Source: an uncultured Clostridia bacterium (GTDB lineage: Bacteria; Bacillota; Clostridia; Christensenellales; Pumilibacteraceae). From it: a stretch of 14,534 nucleotides of DNA. Below, in pieces: positions 1-7,143 of the stretch. The DNA lies in assembly GCA_934247335.1 (NCBI GenBank), contig CAKQJJ010000021.1, positions 1 to 14,534 of the forward strand. The letters run 5' to 3'. Numbering within the stretch: position 1 is the first letter of the stretch; every line of letters starts with the position of its first letter. Position numbers and translations under genes: made by a program. Below the pieces are notes generated by a model, which was given only the letters and a program-made list of their open reading frames with translations, did not search any database and had not been told where the DNA came from.

Positions 1-1068
1 AGAAGTGATGTTTGCCGGATAGTTGGTGTAGCCTCTTATCGGCAAAGAGGTGAGTTTGTTTTTAACCAGAGTATCGTCGTTGAGTTCGATTGCGAACGCG
101 CGATAGTTGACGTTATCCGAATACATCAGAAGTCCTGCTCTTCCGGTTCCCTGTTTGCCGGTTACGGTAACGCGGGTGGTGAGCATAAATCTGTTGCTGC
201 GGAGGTCGCGGAAGAATATTGCTTTCGCATATCCTTTTCCGAGGTCGTTTTTAGCGAAAATAGCTTCGTTTTCCTCGCCGGGGTTTTCGACTTTCCAGCC
301 GTTGGTTTTTGCAAGGCCGTACTTGTGACTGCCTACGGTTGCGTTGTCGGCGTCGGCGTCCATATATCCGTTTTCGTTGAAGTTGAGCGCCTGAGCGGCA
401 GAACCGTTTCCTGCAACGAACGTGGTGGGAAGCACGGTACCTGCGGTGTTAGGCTTGGTGTTCCAGTAGTAGGACGGAAGCATGCTTACCGATTCGGGAC
501 GGGAATCCAGTCCGAGCTGTTTCCAGGTGATGTAACCTTCGATATAGAAACCTTCCGCGCCGTTGTTGGCGTTAAGCTTTCCTTCGTAGCGCGAACGAAT
601 GTTTACGGTATCTACGGTAGGGGGCAGTCCGTTTACGTCGATCTGATACGTTCTCGAAAGCAAGGGGAAATACAGCTTTACGTACGTATTGGAGAAAAAG
701 TAGTTTCTTCCGTTGTAGAAAATGCCTTTATCGTTGGATTTTGCGGCGATATAAAGACCGCCGTCGGTCATGTGAGTGGTGACTTCAAACTTAAAGTTCG
801 GGTTTTCGATCTTATAGTTGGTGTACCATTTTTTATTGGGATCGGTCCAGATATCTTCGTCGAGATGTCCGTCGATTACCACGTCTTCGAGGTCGGGAGC
901 GTATCCGAACGCGTCGTGATGCTTCTGCTCGTATTTTCCGTCGTAGTCGATAGTGCCGACTTCTTCGGTCGGATTGTTATCGACGGGAGCTTTGTTGCAA
1001 GCTACTACCGTAAGAACGCAAAGAACGGAAAGTACGCTTATGAGTAAAATCTTTAATGCTTTTTTCAT
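1..1068 (-). CDS. Surface lipoprotein with CBM9/DOMON-like carbohydrate-binding domain (partial, 3' end outside window)
   Basis: The frame is open from the ATG at 1068 to the window edge (356 codons, no stop), so the C-terminus is missing. A Shine-Dalgarno GGAGGAGG lies just upstream. Residues 1-24 form a lipoprotein signal peptide: Lys-Lys, a hydrophobic core, and lipobox VVAC with Cys24. Residues about 62-205 look like a CBM9/DOMON-type beta-sandwich: the opening VVIDGHLDEDIW (63-74) matches the usual 'IDG.lDe..W' start, followed by alternating strands. From about 255 a second jelly-roll-like region begins (YAKAIFFRDLRSNRFMLTTR, then a GRAGLLMYSD stretch), resembling LamG/DUF1080-type sandwiches. 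It begins 15 bp after the GH43 gene stops, so the two are surely cotranscribed. Probable role: binding sugar polymers at the cell surface for the neighbouring hydrolase. No catalytic motif is visible in the part present; an enzymatic domain could lie beyond the edge. Confidence 0.85.
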   Translation of the reverse strand, partial: MKKALKILLISVLSVLCVLTVVACNKAPVDNNPTEEVGTIDYDGKYEQKHHDAFGYAPDLEDVVIDGHLDEDIWTDPNKKWYTNYKIENPNFKFEVTTHMTDGGLYIAAKSNDKGIFYNGRNYFFSNTYVKLYFPLLSRTYQIDVNGLPPTVDTVNIRSRYEGKLNANNGAEGFYIEGYITWKQLGLDSRPESVSMLPSYYWNTKPNTAGTVLPTTFVAGNGSAAQALNFNENGYMDADADNATVGSHKYGLAKTNGWKVENPGEENEAIFAKNDLGKGYAKAIFFRDLRSNRFMLTTRVTVTGKQGTGRAGLLMYSDNVNYRAFAIELNDDTLVKNKLTSLPIRGYTNYPANITS

Positions 1069-1083
1069 AATTCCTCCTCCTTA

Positions 1084-3456
1084 TTACGCCTTAGCTTCTG
1101 CCACATTACCCATAACATACAACTCGGCAAGTCTAATCGAATAATAGCCTTCCTCGTAAGTAGTCATGTTGGTAGTGGTGTATTTGTTGGGATTTTCTTC
1201 GGTTGCCTTGATGGTGATGGTCATCTCGGTAATGGTGATTTCGTCAAATTCGGCAAGAGCGTTTGCTCCTTTTCTTACGACTACGTCGGCGTCGTCGTAA
1301 TCTGCTGCGTAAGTGGGCAGATCCTTGATGTAGCAGTAGCCGTTGAATTCGGTTGCCTGATACCAAGCGGGCTTTTCGGCAAGCTTGAACTTGATTGCGT
1401 TTACGTTTTTGAACGCGGAATCGTACCAGCCGCTGTTGTACACGAGCAATGCTCTTACAGTTACGGGTTTATCCCAGGTAAGTTTGATCTGAAGATCGCC
1501 CTTGCTGCTGCCGTATTCCCACTGACGGGAGAACGGCTGAGAAGTGAACAGTCCGTCGGCAAGCGAGCTTACATCGCCGTAATCGCCGTTACCGGTGATG
1601 GTTGCATATTTTGCAACGTTGGTGTACCCGGTGAAAGTTTCGGGCTTGGGCTGCAGGTTGTAGGTAGGACCGTTACCGTACATCATATCGTAGCCCAGCT
1701 TTTCGTTGTACTTCCAGTATGCGCGGTCTACGCCGATACAACGACCGAGGAAGTTTCCGTCTGCATTTTCGTTGTTTACGGGATTCCAGAAGCAGTGATA
1801 CAAAATCCACAGTTCGTCGCCCGCTTTGATAAATACGTGGTGACCGGTACCGGACATATAGTCGTTAGGCTCGGTTCCTATACCTATAATAGGCGAATAA
1901 TCGGTTCCCAGCTTTTTGAAAGGTCCGGTTGCGTTGTCCGAAACCGCTACGTACGGAGAGTATTCGCGAGAGCCGTAGCCGAACGGAGAATACGTGAAGT
2001 ACCACTTACCGTTGTGTTCGATAACTTCGGTACCTTCGTTGATGTTACCTTCGGACCATTTGGTCTTATTGGAAACCTTTTTGCCGGATTCGTCTAAAAT
2101 CCACTTGGGTTCTCCGTTTGCGTCGTAAATAATGTTGTACTGATCGTCGGTTTCGATCTGGTATTCCCAGGTGCCTTCCAGCGATCCGTCCTGATAAATA
2201 ATGTTGTACGCTGCGGAAGAAATGTGGGTGAGAGTATCCCAATCGGGAGTCATCCAGTCTTTCATCTTAACGCACCATACGTGGTTACCTGCAATCATGG
2301 AGCTGACGTGCTGCGAGAAATACAGCATCTTGGTTCCGTCGCCGCCGATAACGGGGTTGACGTCGATTGCGGGGAAAATGCAATAGTCGTAGTTAACTCC
2401 AAGTCCGAGCTTTTTGATGTCGTACTTTTCGCGCATTTCGGCAACTTTACGTTCGTCGGTTGCCATTCTTATATAATAATAACCGATGCTGAGAACGGGG
2501 TTTGCCTTCGTAATGCCGTAACCGTTGAGGTTATAATAGGTACCGTCGTTGTAGTAGCCGATTACTTCGTCGTTATAATTATAAATAGGATAAGCCTGAC
2601 CGTCGGGCTGACCGTCCATATCGAGGTCGGCAAGGTTTGCTGCCGTTTCGCCGAGCACGAGTTTGCCGTCGGCGTCCTTTTTAGCCATAACTTCGAGATA
2701 TTCCTGAGCGGTTACCGGTGTGTACGGGCCCTGAGGATTGGGCGACATTGCACAGGAAATGGTAAGACCGTCCCACTGTCCGCCGGTGGTTGCCGCGTTG
2801 GGTCCGTAAGTAGTCTTCGCGTTACCGTTTTTAGAATTGGCGCTGAAGAATATAAAATACATGCCGCTGTCGGGGTCACGGATAAACTCGGGCGCCCAGC
2901 AGTTTGCCACTGCCGACCAGGAGTCGCTGTCGAAAAAGACCGAGCCGTTGTTGTTTGCTCTTCCGCAGGGCTTCCAGTCGTTGAGGTCGTGCGAGCGGAA
3001 CATATTGTACGCGCTGTTACCCCCCGTTTCACCGGTATATATCATATAATACCAGTCGGTGTATTGGTCGTGCCAGCTGTCGAGAGTTCCGTAGGTTTCC
3101 TCGAACTTCGCCTGAGTTTTGCCGTTCTGCCACTGCCAAGTGCCGTCAGCGTCTTTGTACTGCCAGCTGTGCATCAGCTTTTCGTACGAATCGTTTACGT
3201 CGTCTTCCGACACGTAAAGCGCTCCGGGGTCGGCGCCGTTGAGACGAGTTTCGTTCAGATAGAACAAATCCGAATTGTATTCGTAAAACTCGTTGGTAGC
3301 CTGACCTGCCGAGTACGGCAGATTGAATCCCGCGATTTCGGTTTCATGCTTCACTGCGTTATTCGTAGTGGGAACGCATGCAAAAGAAGTACACAGGATC
3401 GTGGCGAGAATTACCGACATAGCCGCAATAACTAATTGTCTTGTAATTTTCTTCAT
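1084..3456 (-). CDS. Glycoside hydrolase family 43-type lipoprotein with C-terminal discoidin/CBM32-like domain
   Basis: 790 residues, started by ATG at 3456 behind AGGAGAAG. Residues 1-27 are a lipoprotein signal (lipobox SFAC, Cys27), so the enzyme is probably tethered outside the membrane. Residues about 70-600 read as a five-bladed GH43 beta-propeller: GADPGALYV (Asp76, candidate general base), WYYMIYTG, SHDLNDW, WAPEF (187-191), IDVNP (Asp365, candidate pKa modulator), GTEVIEHNGKWYFTYS (Glu477, candidate general acid) and GTGHHVF...LWILYH (536-554). All three expected acids are present, so activity is plausible. The likely class is arabinofuranosidase/xylosidase/galactosidase-like; the substrate cannot be told. 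Unusual long insertions lie between blades (about 205-355, including a DLDMDGQPDG calcium-loop-like stretch at 277-286). Residues about 612-785 form an F5/8-type sandwich (VAKYATITGNGDYG, LADG, QIKLTWDKPVTVRALLVYN, IRLAELYVMG). It is the first gene of an operon with the CBM9-like lipoprotein. Confidence 0.85.
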   Translation of the reverse strand: MKKITRQLVIAAMSVILATILCTSFACVPTTNNAVKHETEIAGFNLPYSAGQATNEFYEYNSDLFYLNETRLNGADPGALYVSEDDVNDSYEKLMHSWQYKDADGTWQWQNGKTQAKFEETYGTLDSWHDQYTDWYYMIYTGETGGNSAYNMFRSHDLNDWKPCGRANNNGSVFFDSDSWSAVANCWAPEFIRDPDSGMYFIFFSANSKNGNAKTTYGPNAATTGGQWDGLTISCAMSPNPQGPYTPVTAQEYLEVMAKKDADGKLVLGETAANLADLDMDGQPDGQAYPIYNYNDEVIGYYNDGTYYNLNGYGITKANPVLSIGYYYIRMATDERKVAEMREKYDIKKLGLGVNYDYCIFPAIDVNPVIGGDGTKMLYFSQHVSSMIAGNHVWCVKMKDWMTPDWDTLTHISSAAYNIIYQDGSLEGTWEYQIETDDQYNIIYDANGEPKWILDESGKKVSNKTKWSEGNINEGTEVIEHNGKWYFTYSPFGYGSREYSPYVAVSDNATGPFKKLGTDYSPIIGIGTEPNDYMSGTGHHVFIKAGDELWILYHCFWNPVNNENADGNFLGRCIGVDRAYWKYNEKLGYDMMYGNGPTYNLQPKPETFTGYTNVAKYATITGNGDYGDVSSLADGLFTSQPFSRQWEYGSSKGDLQIKLTWDKPVTVRALLVYNSGWYDSAFKNVNAIKFKLAEKPAWYQATEFNGYCYIKDLPTYAADYDDADVVVRKGANALAEFDEITITEMTITIKATEENPNKYTTTNMTTYEEGYYSIRLAELYVMGNVAEAKA

Positions 3457-3482
3457 AATCTTCTCCTTGATAGATTTTTATA

Positions 3483-3496
3483 GTATATCGCTATAC
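3483..3496. promoter_or_regulatory. Operator-like inverted repeat GTATA-N4-TATAC in the GH43 leader
   Basis: Plus-strand GTATATCGCTATAC has 5-bp inverted arms around TCGC. Its 11-bp core ATATCGCTATA (3485-3495) is identical to 7994-8004 at the AraC-regulator start, and one mismatch from a site in the nanA leader. It sits just downstream of the predicted transcription start. No cognate regulator is proven. Confidence 0.4.
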
Positions 3497-3506
3497 ATAT
3501 GTAACT

Positions 3507-3536
3507 ATTCTAACAAATTATAAAGCAGTTTGTCAA
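3507..3536 (-). promoter_or_regulatory. Predicted sigma-A promoter of the GH43 operon
   Basis: Read on the minus strand: -35 TTGACA (3531-3536, perfect), 18-bp spacer, -10 TAGAAT (3507-3512, 5 of 6). The predicted start is near 3500, giving a leader of about 45 nt before the GH43 ATG. The DNA upstream of the -35 is A/T-rich. The operator-like element at 3483-3496 lies in the leader, where a bound repressor would block elongation. Confidence 0.65.
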
Positions 3537-3627
3537 CTGTTACGAGAAAATTTAAAGTGAATTTTTTGTGACAAAGCGTAATTTCGGGCTTTTTTGCCGT
3601 ATTCCGACATAAATAAATCGCGCTTGT

Positions 3628-3668
3628 AAAAACAAAAAATCCGTCTTGCGATATTGCAAAACGAATTT
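3628..3668 (-). terminator. Rho-independent terminator downstream of the SpoIIQ-like gene
   Basis: On the minus strand, a 13-bp stem (arms 3656-3668 and 3637-3649, with two G-U wobbles) closes a 6-nt loop and is followed by TTTTTTTGTTTTT. It is about 75 bp past the stop of the M23 gene and insulates the GH43 operon from it. Confidence 0.75.
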
Positions 3669-3743
3669 TTCGGCTTTTCATCAGTGAAATTATATTATTA
3701 TTTTTAATTTATGGCGATTTTGTTATTTCGTCCGTGTTTCCGC

Positions 3744-4340
3744 TTATTTGGACGCGGAAGTATTGAGATAATCGAGCGGATCGACTATTTTGTCGTTTTT
3801 GGTAATTTCGACGTGGACGTGCTTTCCGATATCGGACTCGGTTATCATATTGCCCGCCGTTCCGATATTGCCGCCGGCTTTTACGGTATCGCCTTCCTTT
3901 ACGGTTGCGCTTTCCATGGACTTATAGTAGGACACGAGTCCGTCGCCGTGGTCCACCGCCACTACCCAGCCTTCAAGCGAGGACTGAGTTACGCTTTTCA
4001 CCGTTCCGTCCGCCATAACGTGCACGTTTTCGTCGCTGCCGGGCAAAAAATCGACGCCGTTGTGCGTTTTCCACATATTGACCGACGGCATGTAGACTAG
4101 CTTGTCGATTGCCGCTTCGCGCGCTACCGTGTAATCTTTGAACGGCAGAACGTATTCCGTCGGCTTGGTGGTTGCGGGATCCACGTCGCTGCCGGCGGGA
4201 ACAGAATCCTGTCTGCCGCCCGCCACTATCGCGATTGCGATTACCGATCCTATTACGCACACCGCAAGCACGGCTGCCACTGCGTACCATACTCCGCTGT
4301 TCTTTTTGGTGCGGCTTTGGTTGCTGTTGTAAACTTTCAT
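3744..4340 (-). CDS. spoIIQ: M23-family metallopeptidase domain protein, SpoIIQ-like
   Basis: 198 residues with a short cytoplasmic N-terminus, one transmembrane helix (about 18-40), then an extracytoplasmic LytM/M23 domain (about 65-195). The M23 zinc ligands are all visible: HNGVD (His93, Asp97) and HVH (174-176, His176), with HGDGL (131-135) between. Downstream comes YYKSMESATVKEGDTVKAGG, which reads like the SpoIIQ segment 'YKSL..v.VkeGD.VkqG'. SpoIIQ is a forespore membrane protein that pairs with SpoIIIAH across the two sporulation membranes. Some clostridial versions keep the zinc site, as here, unlike the degenerate Bacillus protein. Support for the role: size, single N-terminal anchor, and a forespore-type promoter upstream. 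GGAGG lies 13 nt before the ATG, a rather long spacing, but no other start is near. Alternative: a generic LytM cell-wall endopeptidase. Confidence 0.75.
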   Translation of the reverse strand: MKVYNSNQSRTKKNSGVWYAVAAVLAVCVIGSVIAIAIVAGGRQDSVPAGSDVDPATTKPTEYVLPFKDYTVAREAAIDKLVYMPSVNMWKTHNGVDFLPGSDENVHVMADGTVKSVTQSSLEGWVVAVDHGDGLVSYYKSMESATVKEGDTVKAGGNIGTAGNMITESDIGKHVHVEITKNDKIVDPLDYLNTSASK

Positions 4341-4371
4341 GATTTGTTTTCGACCTCCGAATTTATATTAG

Positions 4372-4401
4372 GATTGTTGACACGATTTTTCGGATATATA
4401 C
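4372..4401 (-). promoter_or_regulatory. Candidate forespore sigma (sigma-F/G) promoter of the SpoIIQ-like gene
   Basis: Minus strand: GTATA (4397-4401) fits the sigma-F -35 GYWTA exactly. After a 15-bp spacer comes GTCAACAATC (4372-4381), matching most fixed positions of the GGNNANAHTR -10. No good sigma-A promoter was seen between the two genes. In Bacillus, spoIIQ is a known sigma-F gene. An imperfect hairpin (4386-4416) overlaps it. Confidence 0.5.
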
Positions 4402-4449
4402 TCGTCGTCCGAAAAAATTTTTTCTTTCATTATAAATAACTTTCGTTTT

Positions 4450-4836
4450 TCAGTAGCCGCCTTTAAGAAGCGGGCTTCCCGTTGCGACGAAATCGCCGCG
4501 AACCGCAATCGTGAGATTGATTTTCCTGCCGCGCACGCAAACGCTTTTCGGAAGTTTTGGCGAGCGGCAATAATATATTTTTTCGCCGTCCGTCATTTCG
4601 GTGAAAACTATCGTCGCGCACATATCCTTTATTATGGATTCCGCCGCGTTTTCGCCGCCCGTGCAGTCCGCTCTTGCAAACGAATACGCGCTGCCGGAAA
4701 AAGTTTCGCGGTCAAAGCCGTCGTAATAAGTTACGTCGCCGTATTTGCCGAGCGCAATATCCGTGGGATAATATTTTGCGGCAACGAGCAACAACCCCGC
4801 CGCTATAAAAGCCAAAAATCTTTTTAGTACGAACAT
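4450..4836 (-). CDS. Small membrane-anchored or secreted protein of unknown function, faintly YwmB-like
   Basis: The start is placed at the ATG at 4836, because AAGGAGAAG lies 6 nt upstream of it and the hydrophobic segment then begins at residue 2; a longer frame from 4914 has no ribosome site and covers the promoter. 128 residues: signal anchor or peptide at 1-21 (VLKRFLAFIAAGLLLVAA), then a mixed domain ending in SVCVRGRKINLTIAVRG and TGSPLLKGGY. That ending resembles the C-terminal part of YwmB-family proteins (an Asn-Leu...Ala stretch, then G(T/S)P(L/I) near the end), but the protein is about half the usual length, so the assignment is weak. It has four cysteines after the anchor (58, 73, 90, 100), possibly two disulfides. 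It lies 109 bp upstream of the SpoIIQ-like gene and has a similar forespore-type promoter, so a sporulation role is inferred. Confidence 0.65.
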   Translation of the reverse strand: MFVLKRFLAFIAAGLLLVAAKYYPTDIALGKYGDVTYYDGFDRETFSGSAYSFARADCTGGENAAESIIKDMCATIVFTEMTDGEKIYYCRSPKLPKSVCVRGRKINLTIAVRGDFVATGSPLLKGGY

Positions 4837-4861
4837 TTTTCTTCTCCTTGCGTGATATCTA

Positions 4862-4891
4862 AGTTTTAGCCCGTTTTTGTGCGGTTTATAC
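4862..4891 (-). promoter_or_regulatory. Candidate forespore sigma (sigma-F/G) promoter of the small YwmB-like gene
   Basis: Minus strand: GTATA (4887-4891), a 15-bp spacer, then GGCTAAAACT (4862-4871), which keeps the GG and the two key A positions of the sigma-F/G -10. It has the same -35 and the same spacing as the candidate promoter upstream of the SpoIIQ-like gene, and lies an appropriate 26 bp or so before the start codon. Confidence 0.45.
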
Positions 4892-4936
4892 GTGACCGAC
4901 CCGATATTTCGCAAAAATATCTATAATTTTTTACAT

Positions 4937-4965
4937 AAAAAAGAACGAGGCGTATTACCTCGTTC
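4937..4965 (-). terminator. Rho-independent terminator after the uxaC-PAP2 operon
   Basis: A perfect 8-bp stem, GAACGAGG with CCTCGTTC, around a 7-nt loop (4943-4965), followed on the minus strand by six T (4937-4942). It lies 42 bp past the PAP2 phosphatase stop. Confidence 0.85.
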
Positions 4966-5007
4966 ATTATTTATCCGTATATGATGCCGTCGTTTAGCGG
5001 CTTGCTT

Positions 5008-5679
5008 TTACAAATTTTCTTCCAGCTTATCTTTAAGCCACGCGCAGCACGCGAAGTACGAAAGGGCAAGCGTTCCTCCAAGCAACGCGCCGCCGATAAT
5101 ATCGGTAAGCCAATGCACGCCGGAAATTATTCTGCCCGCAATCACCGCTATGCCTATTGCCGAAATAACCGCGACGTAAATCCATTTCACCGCCGGTTTT
5201 TTTATTCGGGTCAGCGACTGATACAGCGCGGTTGCGGTAACGAACGCCGCAATCATGGTGTGAGTGGACGGGAACGACGGGTCGAGTTTGCCGTCGATAA
5301 GCACGGGTCGGTAATTTATCGCCACGATATCGAAAAGAAGATACAGCGCGACCAGCAGGAAATCGAAACCGAGGAGCAGCAACAGATCGCGGTCGATCTT
5401 TTTGATATTCTTTCGTCTGAAAGCCTGCACGGCGGCAAGCAGGACGAAGCCGAGCGCCAGTCCTATTTCGCAATAACCGAGATATTCGGTTACGTCGTAC
5501 CAGGTCGTATTCGTTCCGACGATATCGGCAAACGCCTTGTTAAGCGCGGACAAGCCGACGGCGCTGCCCTCCGGACCTATCGCTCCGACGTCAACCGTTT
5601 TCAATAAAACTATCAGCCCGACGAACAACGCGGCAAGCGTTCCGCCCGTTACGAACAACGCAAGCGTTCTCTTTTTCAT
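5008..5679 (-). CDS. PAP2-family membrane phosphatase
   Basis: 223 residues, mostly hydrophobic, with about six membrane helices (near 7-27, 70-86, 100-120, 138-156, 165-181, 194-212). PAP2 motif 2 is PSTH (137-140) and motif 3 is R183-x5-H189-x3-D193 (GRIISGVHWLTD), giving the catalytic histidines and Asp. Motif 1 is reduced: RP (124-125) is present, but the Lys expected seven residues earlier is Asp, a variant I recall from related Firmicutes proteins. It probably dephosphorylates a lipid phosphate (undecaprenyl-diphosphate or phosphatidate type) on the outer membrane face; the substrate is unknown. The ATG at 5679 follows GGAGGAC. It starts 17 bp after uxaC ends, with no terminator between, so it is cotranscribed with a sugar-acid isomerase, an odd pairing. 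Confidence 0.85.
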   Translation of the reverse strand: MKKRTLALFVTGGTLAALFVGLIVLLKTVDVGAIGPEGSAVGLSALNKAFADIVGTNTTWYDVTEYLGYCEIGLALGFVLLAAVQAFRRKNIKKIDRDLLLLLGFDFLLVALYLLFDIVAINYRPVLIDGKLDPSFPSTHTMIAAFVTATALYQSLTRIKKPAVKWIYVAVISAIGIAVIAGRIISGVHWLTDIIGGALLGGTLALSYFACCAWLKDKLEENL

Positions 5680-5696
5680 AATACGTCCTCCGTTTT

Positions 5697-7058
5697 TCAG
5701 AACCCGAAGTATTTTTCGGCGTTTTTATAGCACACGCCTTCCACTATTTCTTTAAGCATTTTTTCGTCGCGCGGATATTCGCCCTCTTCCACCCACGTAC
5801 CTATAAGGTTGCAGAAAATGCGGCGGAAATATTCGTGCCGCGTGTACGAAACGAAACTGCGCGAATCGGTGAGCATTCCCACGAATTTGGACAGCAGTCC
5901 GAGGTTGGCAAGCGCGCGCAGCTGTTTTTCCATTCCGTCGCGCTGATCGCAGAACCACCAGCCTGAACCCAGCTGAATTTTGGACGAATACGGCGCGGAC
6001 TGGAAATTGCCCGCCATAGTGGCCAGCGTGTAGTACGCGTTTACGTCAAGCGAATACAGTATGGTTTTGGGCAAAGAATTTTCTTTTTCAAAGCTGTCGA
6101 GAAGGCGCGACAATTTTTCGGCAATCGGCAAATCGTTTACCGAATCGTAGCCGGCGTCCGCGCCGATTTTCCCGAAAGCGCGGGTATTGTTGTTGCGGAG
6201 AGCCCCTATATGCAACTGCATAGCCCAGCCTTTTTTTGCGTAAACAGCGGCAAGATCTTGCATTATCGCCGTTTTGTACGTTTCGGTTTGCTCGTCCGCA
6301 AGCTTTTCGCCGCGCATTTTTGCGTCGAACGCAGCCTTGGCGTTGCCCTCCGCAAACGGTACGCGCGTCAGCGAATGGTCGGATAAACGGCAACCGTTTG
6401 CGGCAAAATAGTCCGCTCGCTCTTCAATCCAACGCGATATATCGTCATAGTTTTTTATTCCCGCACGCGCGATATAGTCGCAAAAGCCGTTCTGCTCTAT
6501 TCCCAGAATTTTGTCCGGTCGGAAAGTGGGCAGCACCTTGACGTTCCAATCTTTCAGCGCGCGGTGATACTTTAAGTCGTCAATCGGGTCGTCGGTGGTG
6601 CAAAGCGCGGTAACGCCCGAGCGCAGAATGAGATTTTTAGCCGAAAATTCTGGCTTTTTAAGGCAATCGTTGACCTTGTTCCAGATTTCGCGGCACGTAT
6701 CCTCGGACAAAAGTTCGTCCACCCCGAAGTAGCGTTTAAGTTCGAGGTGTGTCCAGTGATACATAGGATTGCCTATCATATACGGCACTACCGACGCAAA
6801 AGCCGCAAATTTATCGTAGTCGTCGGCGTCGCCGGTGATATACTTTTCCTCAACGCCAGCCGCGCGTATAAGCCTCCACTTGTAGTGATCGCCGCCCAAA
6901 AACAATTCGGCAGCGTTTTTGAAAACGTGATCGTTTGCTATCTGCTCGGGCGACAAATGGCAGTGATAGTCGATTATCGGCATTTTTTCGGCATATTCGT
7001 GGTAAAGCCGCTTTGCCGAGTCGTTTTTAAGCATGAAATCGTCGTTTATAAAGCTCAT
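5697..7058 (-). CDS. uxaC: Glucuronate isomerase (uronate isomerase)
   Basis: 453 residues, starting at the ATG at 7058, which has GGAGAGAG 5-7 nt upstream; a longer frame (ATG at 7085) lies in the promoter -10 region and is rejected. UxaC converts D-glucuronate to D-fructuronate and D-galacturonate to D-tagaturonate in the cytoplasm, the first step of hexuronate breakdown. It belongs to the amidohydrolase superfamily. Recognisable stretches: IIDYHCHLSPEQIA (metal-binding His32, His34), GGDHYKWRLIRAAGV, GNPMYHWTHLELKRYFG, TTDDPIDDL, VLPTFRPDK, QLHIGALRNNN and the late WWFCDQRDGM and MLTDSRSFVSYTRHEYFRR. These closely follow the E. coli enzyme (about 470 residues). It is followed by the PAP2 gene and preceded by the AraC-family regulator, 85 bp away. 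The later pathway genes (uxaB/uxuB, uxuA/uxaA, kdgK) are not in the window. Confidence 0.96.
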   Translation of the reverse strand: MSFINDDFMLKNDSAKRLYHEYAEKMPIIDYHCHLSPEQIANDHVFKNAAELFLGGDHYKWRLIRAAGVEEKYITGDADDYDKFAAFASVVPYMIGNPMYHWTHLELKRYFGVDELLSEDTCREIWNKVNDCLKKPEFSAKNLILRSGVTALCTTDDPIDDLKYHRALKDWNVKVLPTFRPDKILGIEQNGFCDYIARAGIKNYDDISRWIEERADYFAANGCRLSDHSLTRVPFAEGNAKAAFDAKMRGEKLADEQTETYKTAIMQDLAAVYAKKGWAMQLHIGALRNNNTRAFGKIGADAGYDSVNDLPIAEKLSRLLDSFEKENSLPKTILYSLDVNAYYTLATMAGNFQSAPYSSKIQLGSGWWFCDQRDGMEKQLRALANLGLLSKFVGMLTDSRSFVSYTRHEYFRRIFCNLIGTWVEEGEYPRDEKMLKEIVEGVCYKNAEKYFGF

Positions 7059-7084
7059 ATTCTCTCTCCGTCGGATTTTCTTCA

Positions 7085-7113
7085 ATTATAGCACGTGAGT
7101 GAGCAAAACGCAA
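7085..7113 (-). promoter_or_regulatory. Predicted sigma-A promoter of uxaC-PAP2
   Basis: Minus strand: -35 TTGCGT (7108-7113), 17-bp spacer, extended -10 TGC-TATAAT (TATAAT 7085-7090). A start near 7078 gives a leader of about 20 nt carrying the GGAGAGAG site. No convincing terminator separates it from the AraC gene, so read-through from that gene is possible. Confidence 0.65.
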
Positions 7114-7143
7114 GCATTTTTACAAAAAAGCCGATTCTTTATG

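Noticed and set aside
2224..3435. Long plus-strand open frame (403 codons) opposite the GH43 gene
   Set aside because: It is antisense to a well-supported gene, lacks a ribosome site and any recognisable domain, and its composition is that of a reverse-frame shadow.
4386..4416. Inverted repeat TTTTTCGGA...TCCGAAAAA as a terminator between the small gene and the SpoIIQ-like gene
   Set aside because: On the transcribed minus strand no T-run follows the stem, the loop is 13 nt, and it overlaps the candidate sigma-F promoter. The T-run side faces the plus strand, where no gene ends.
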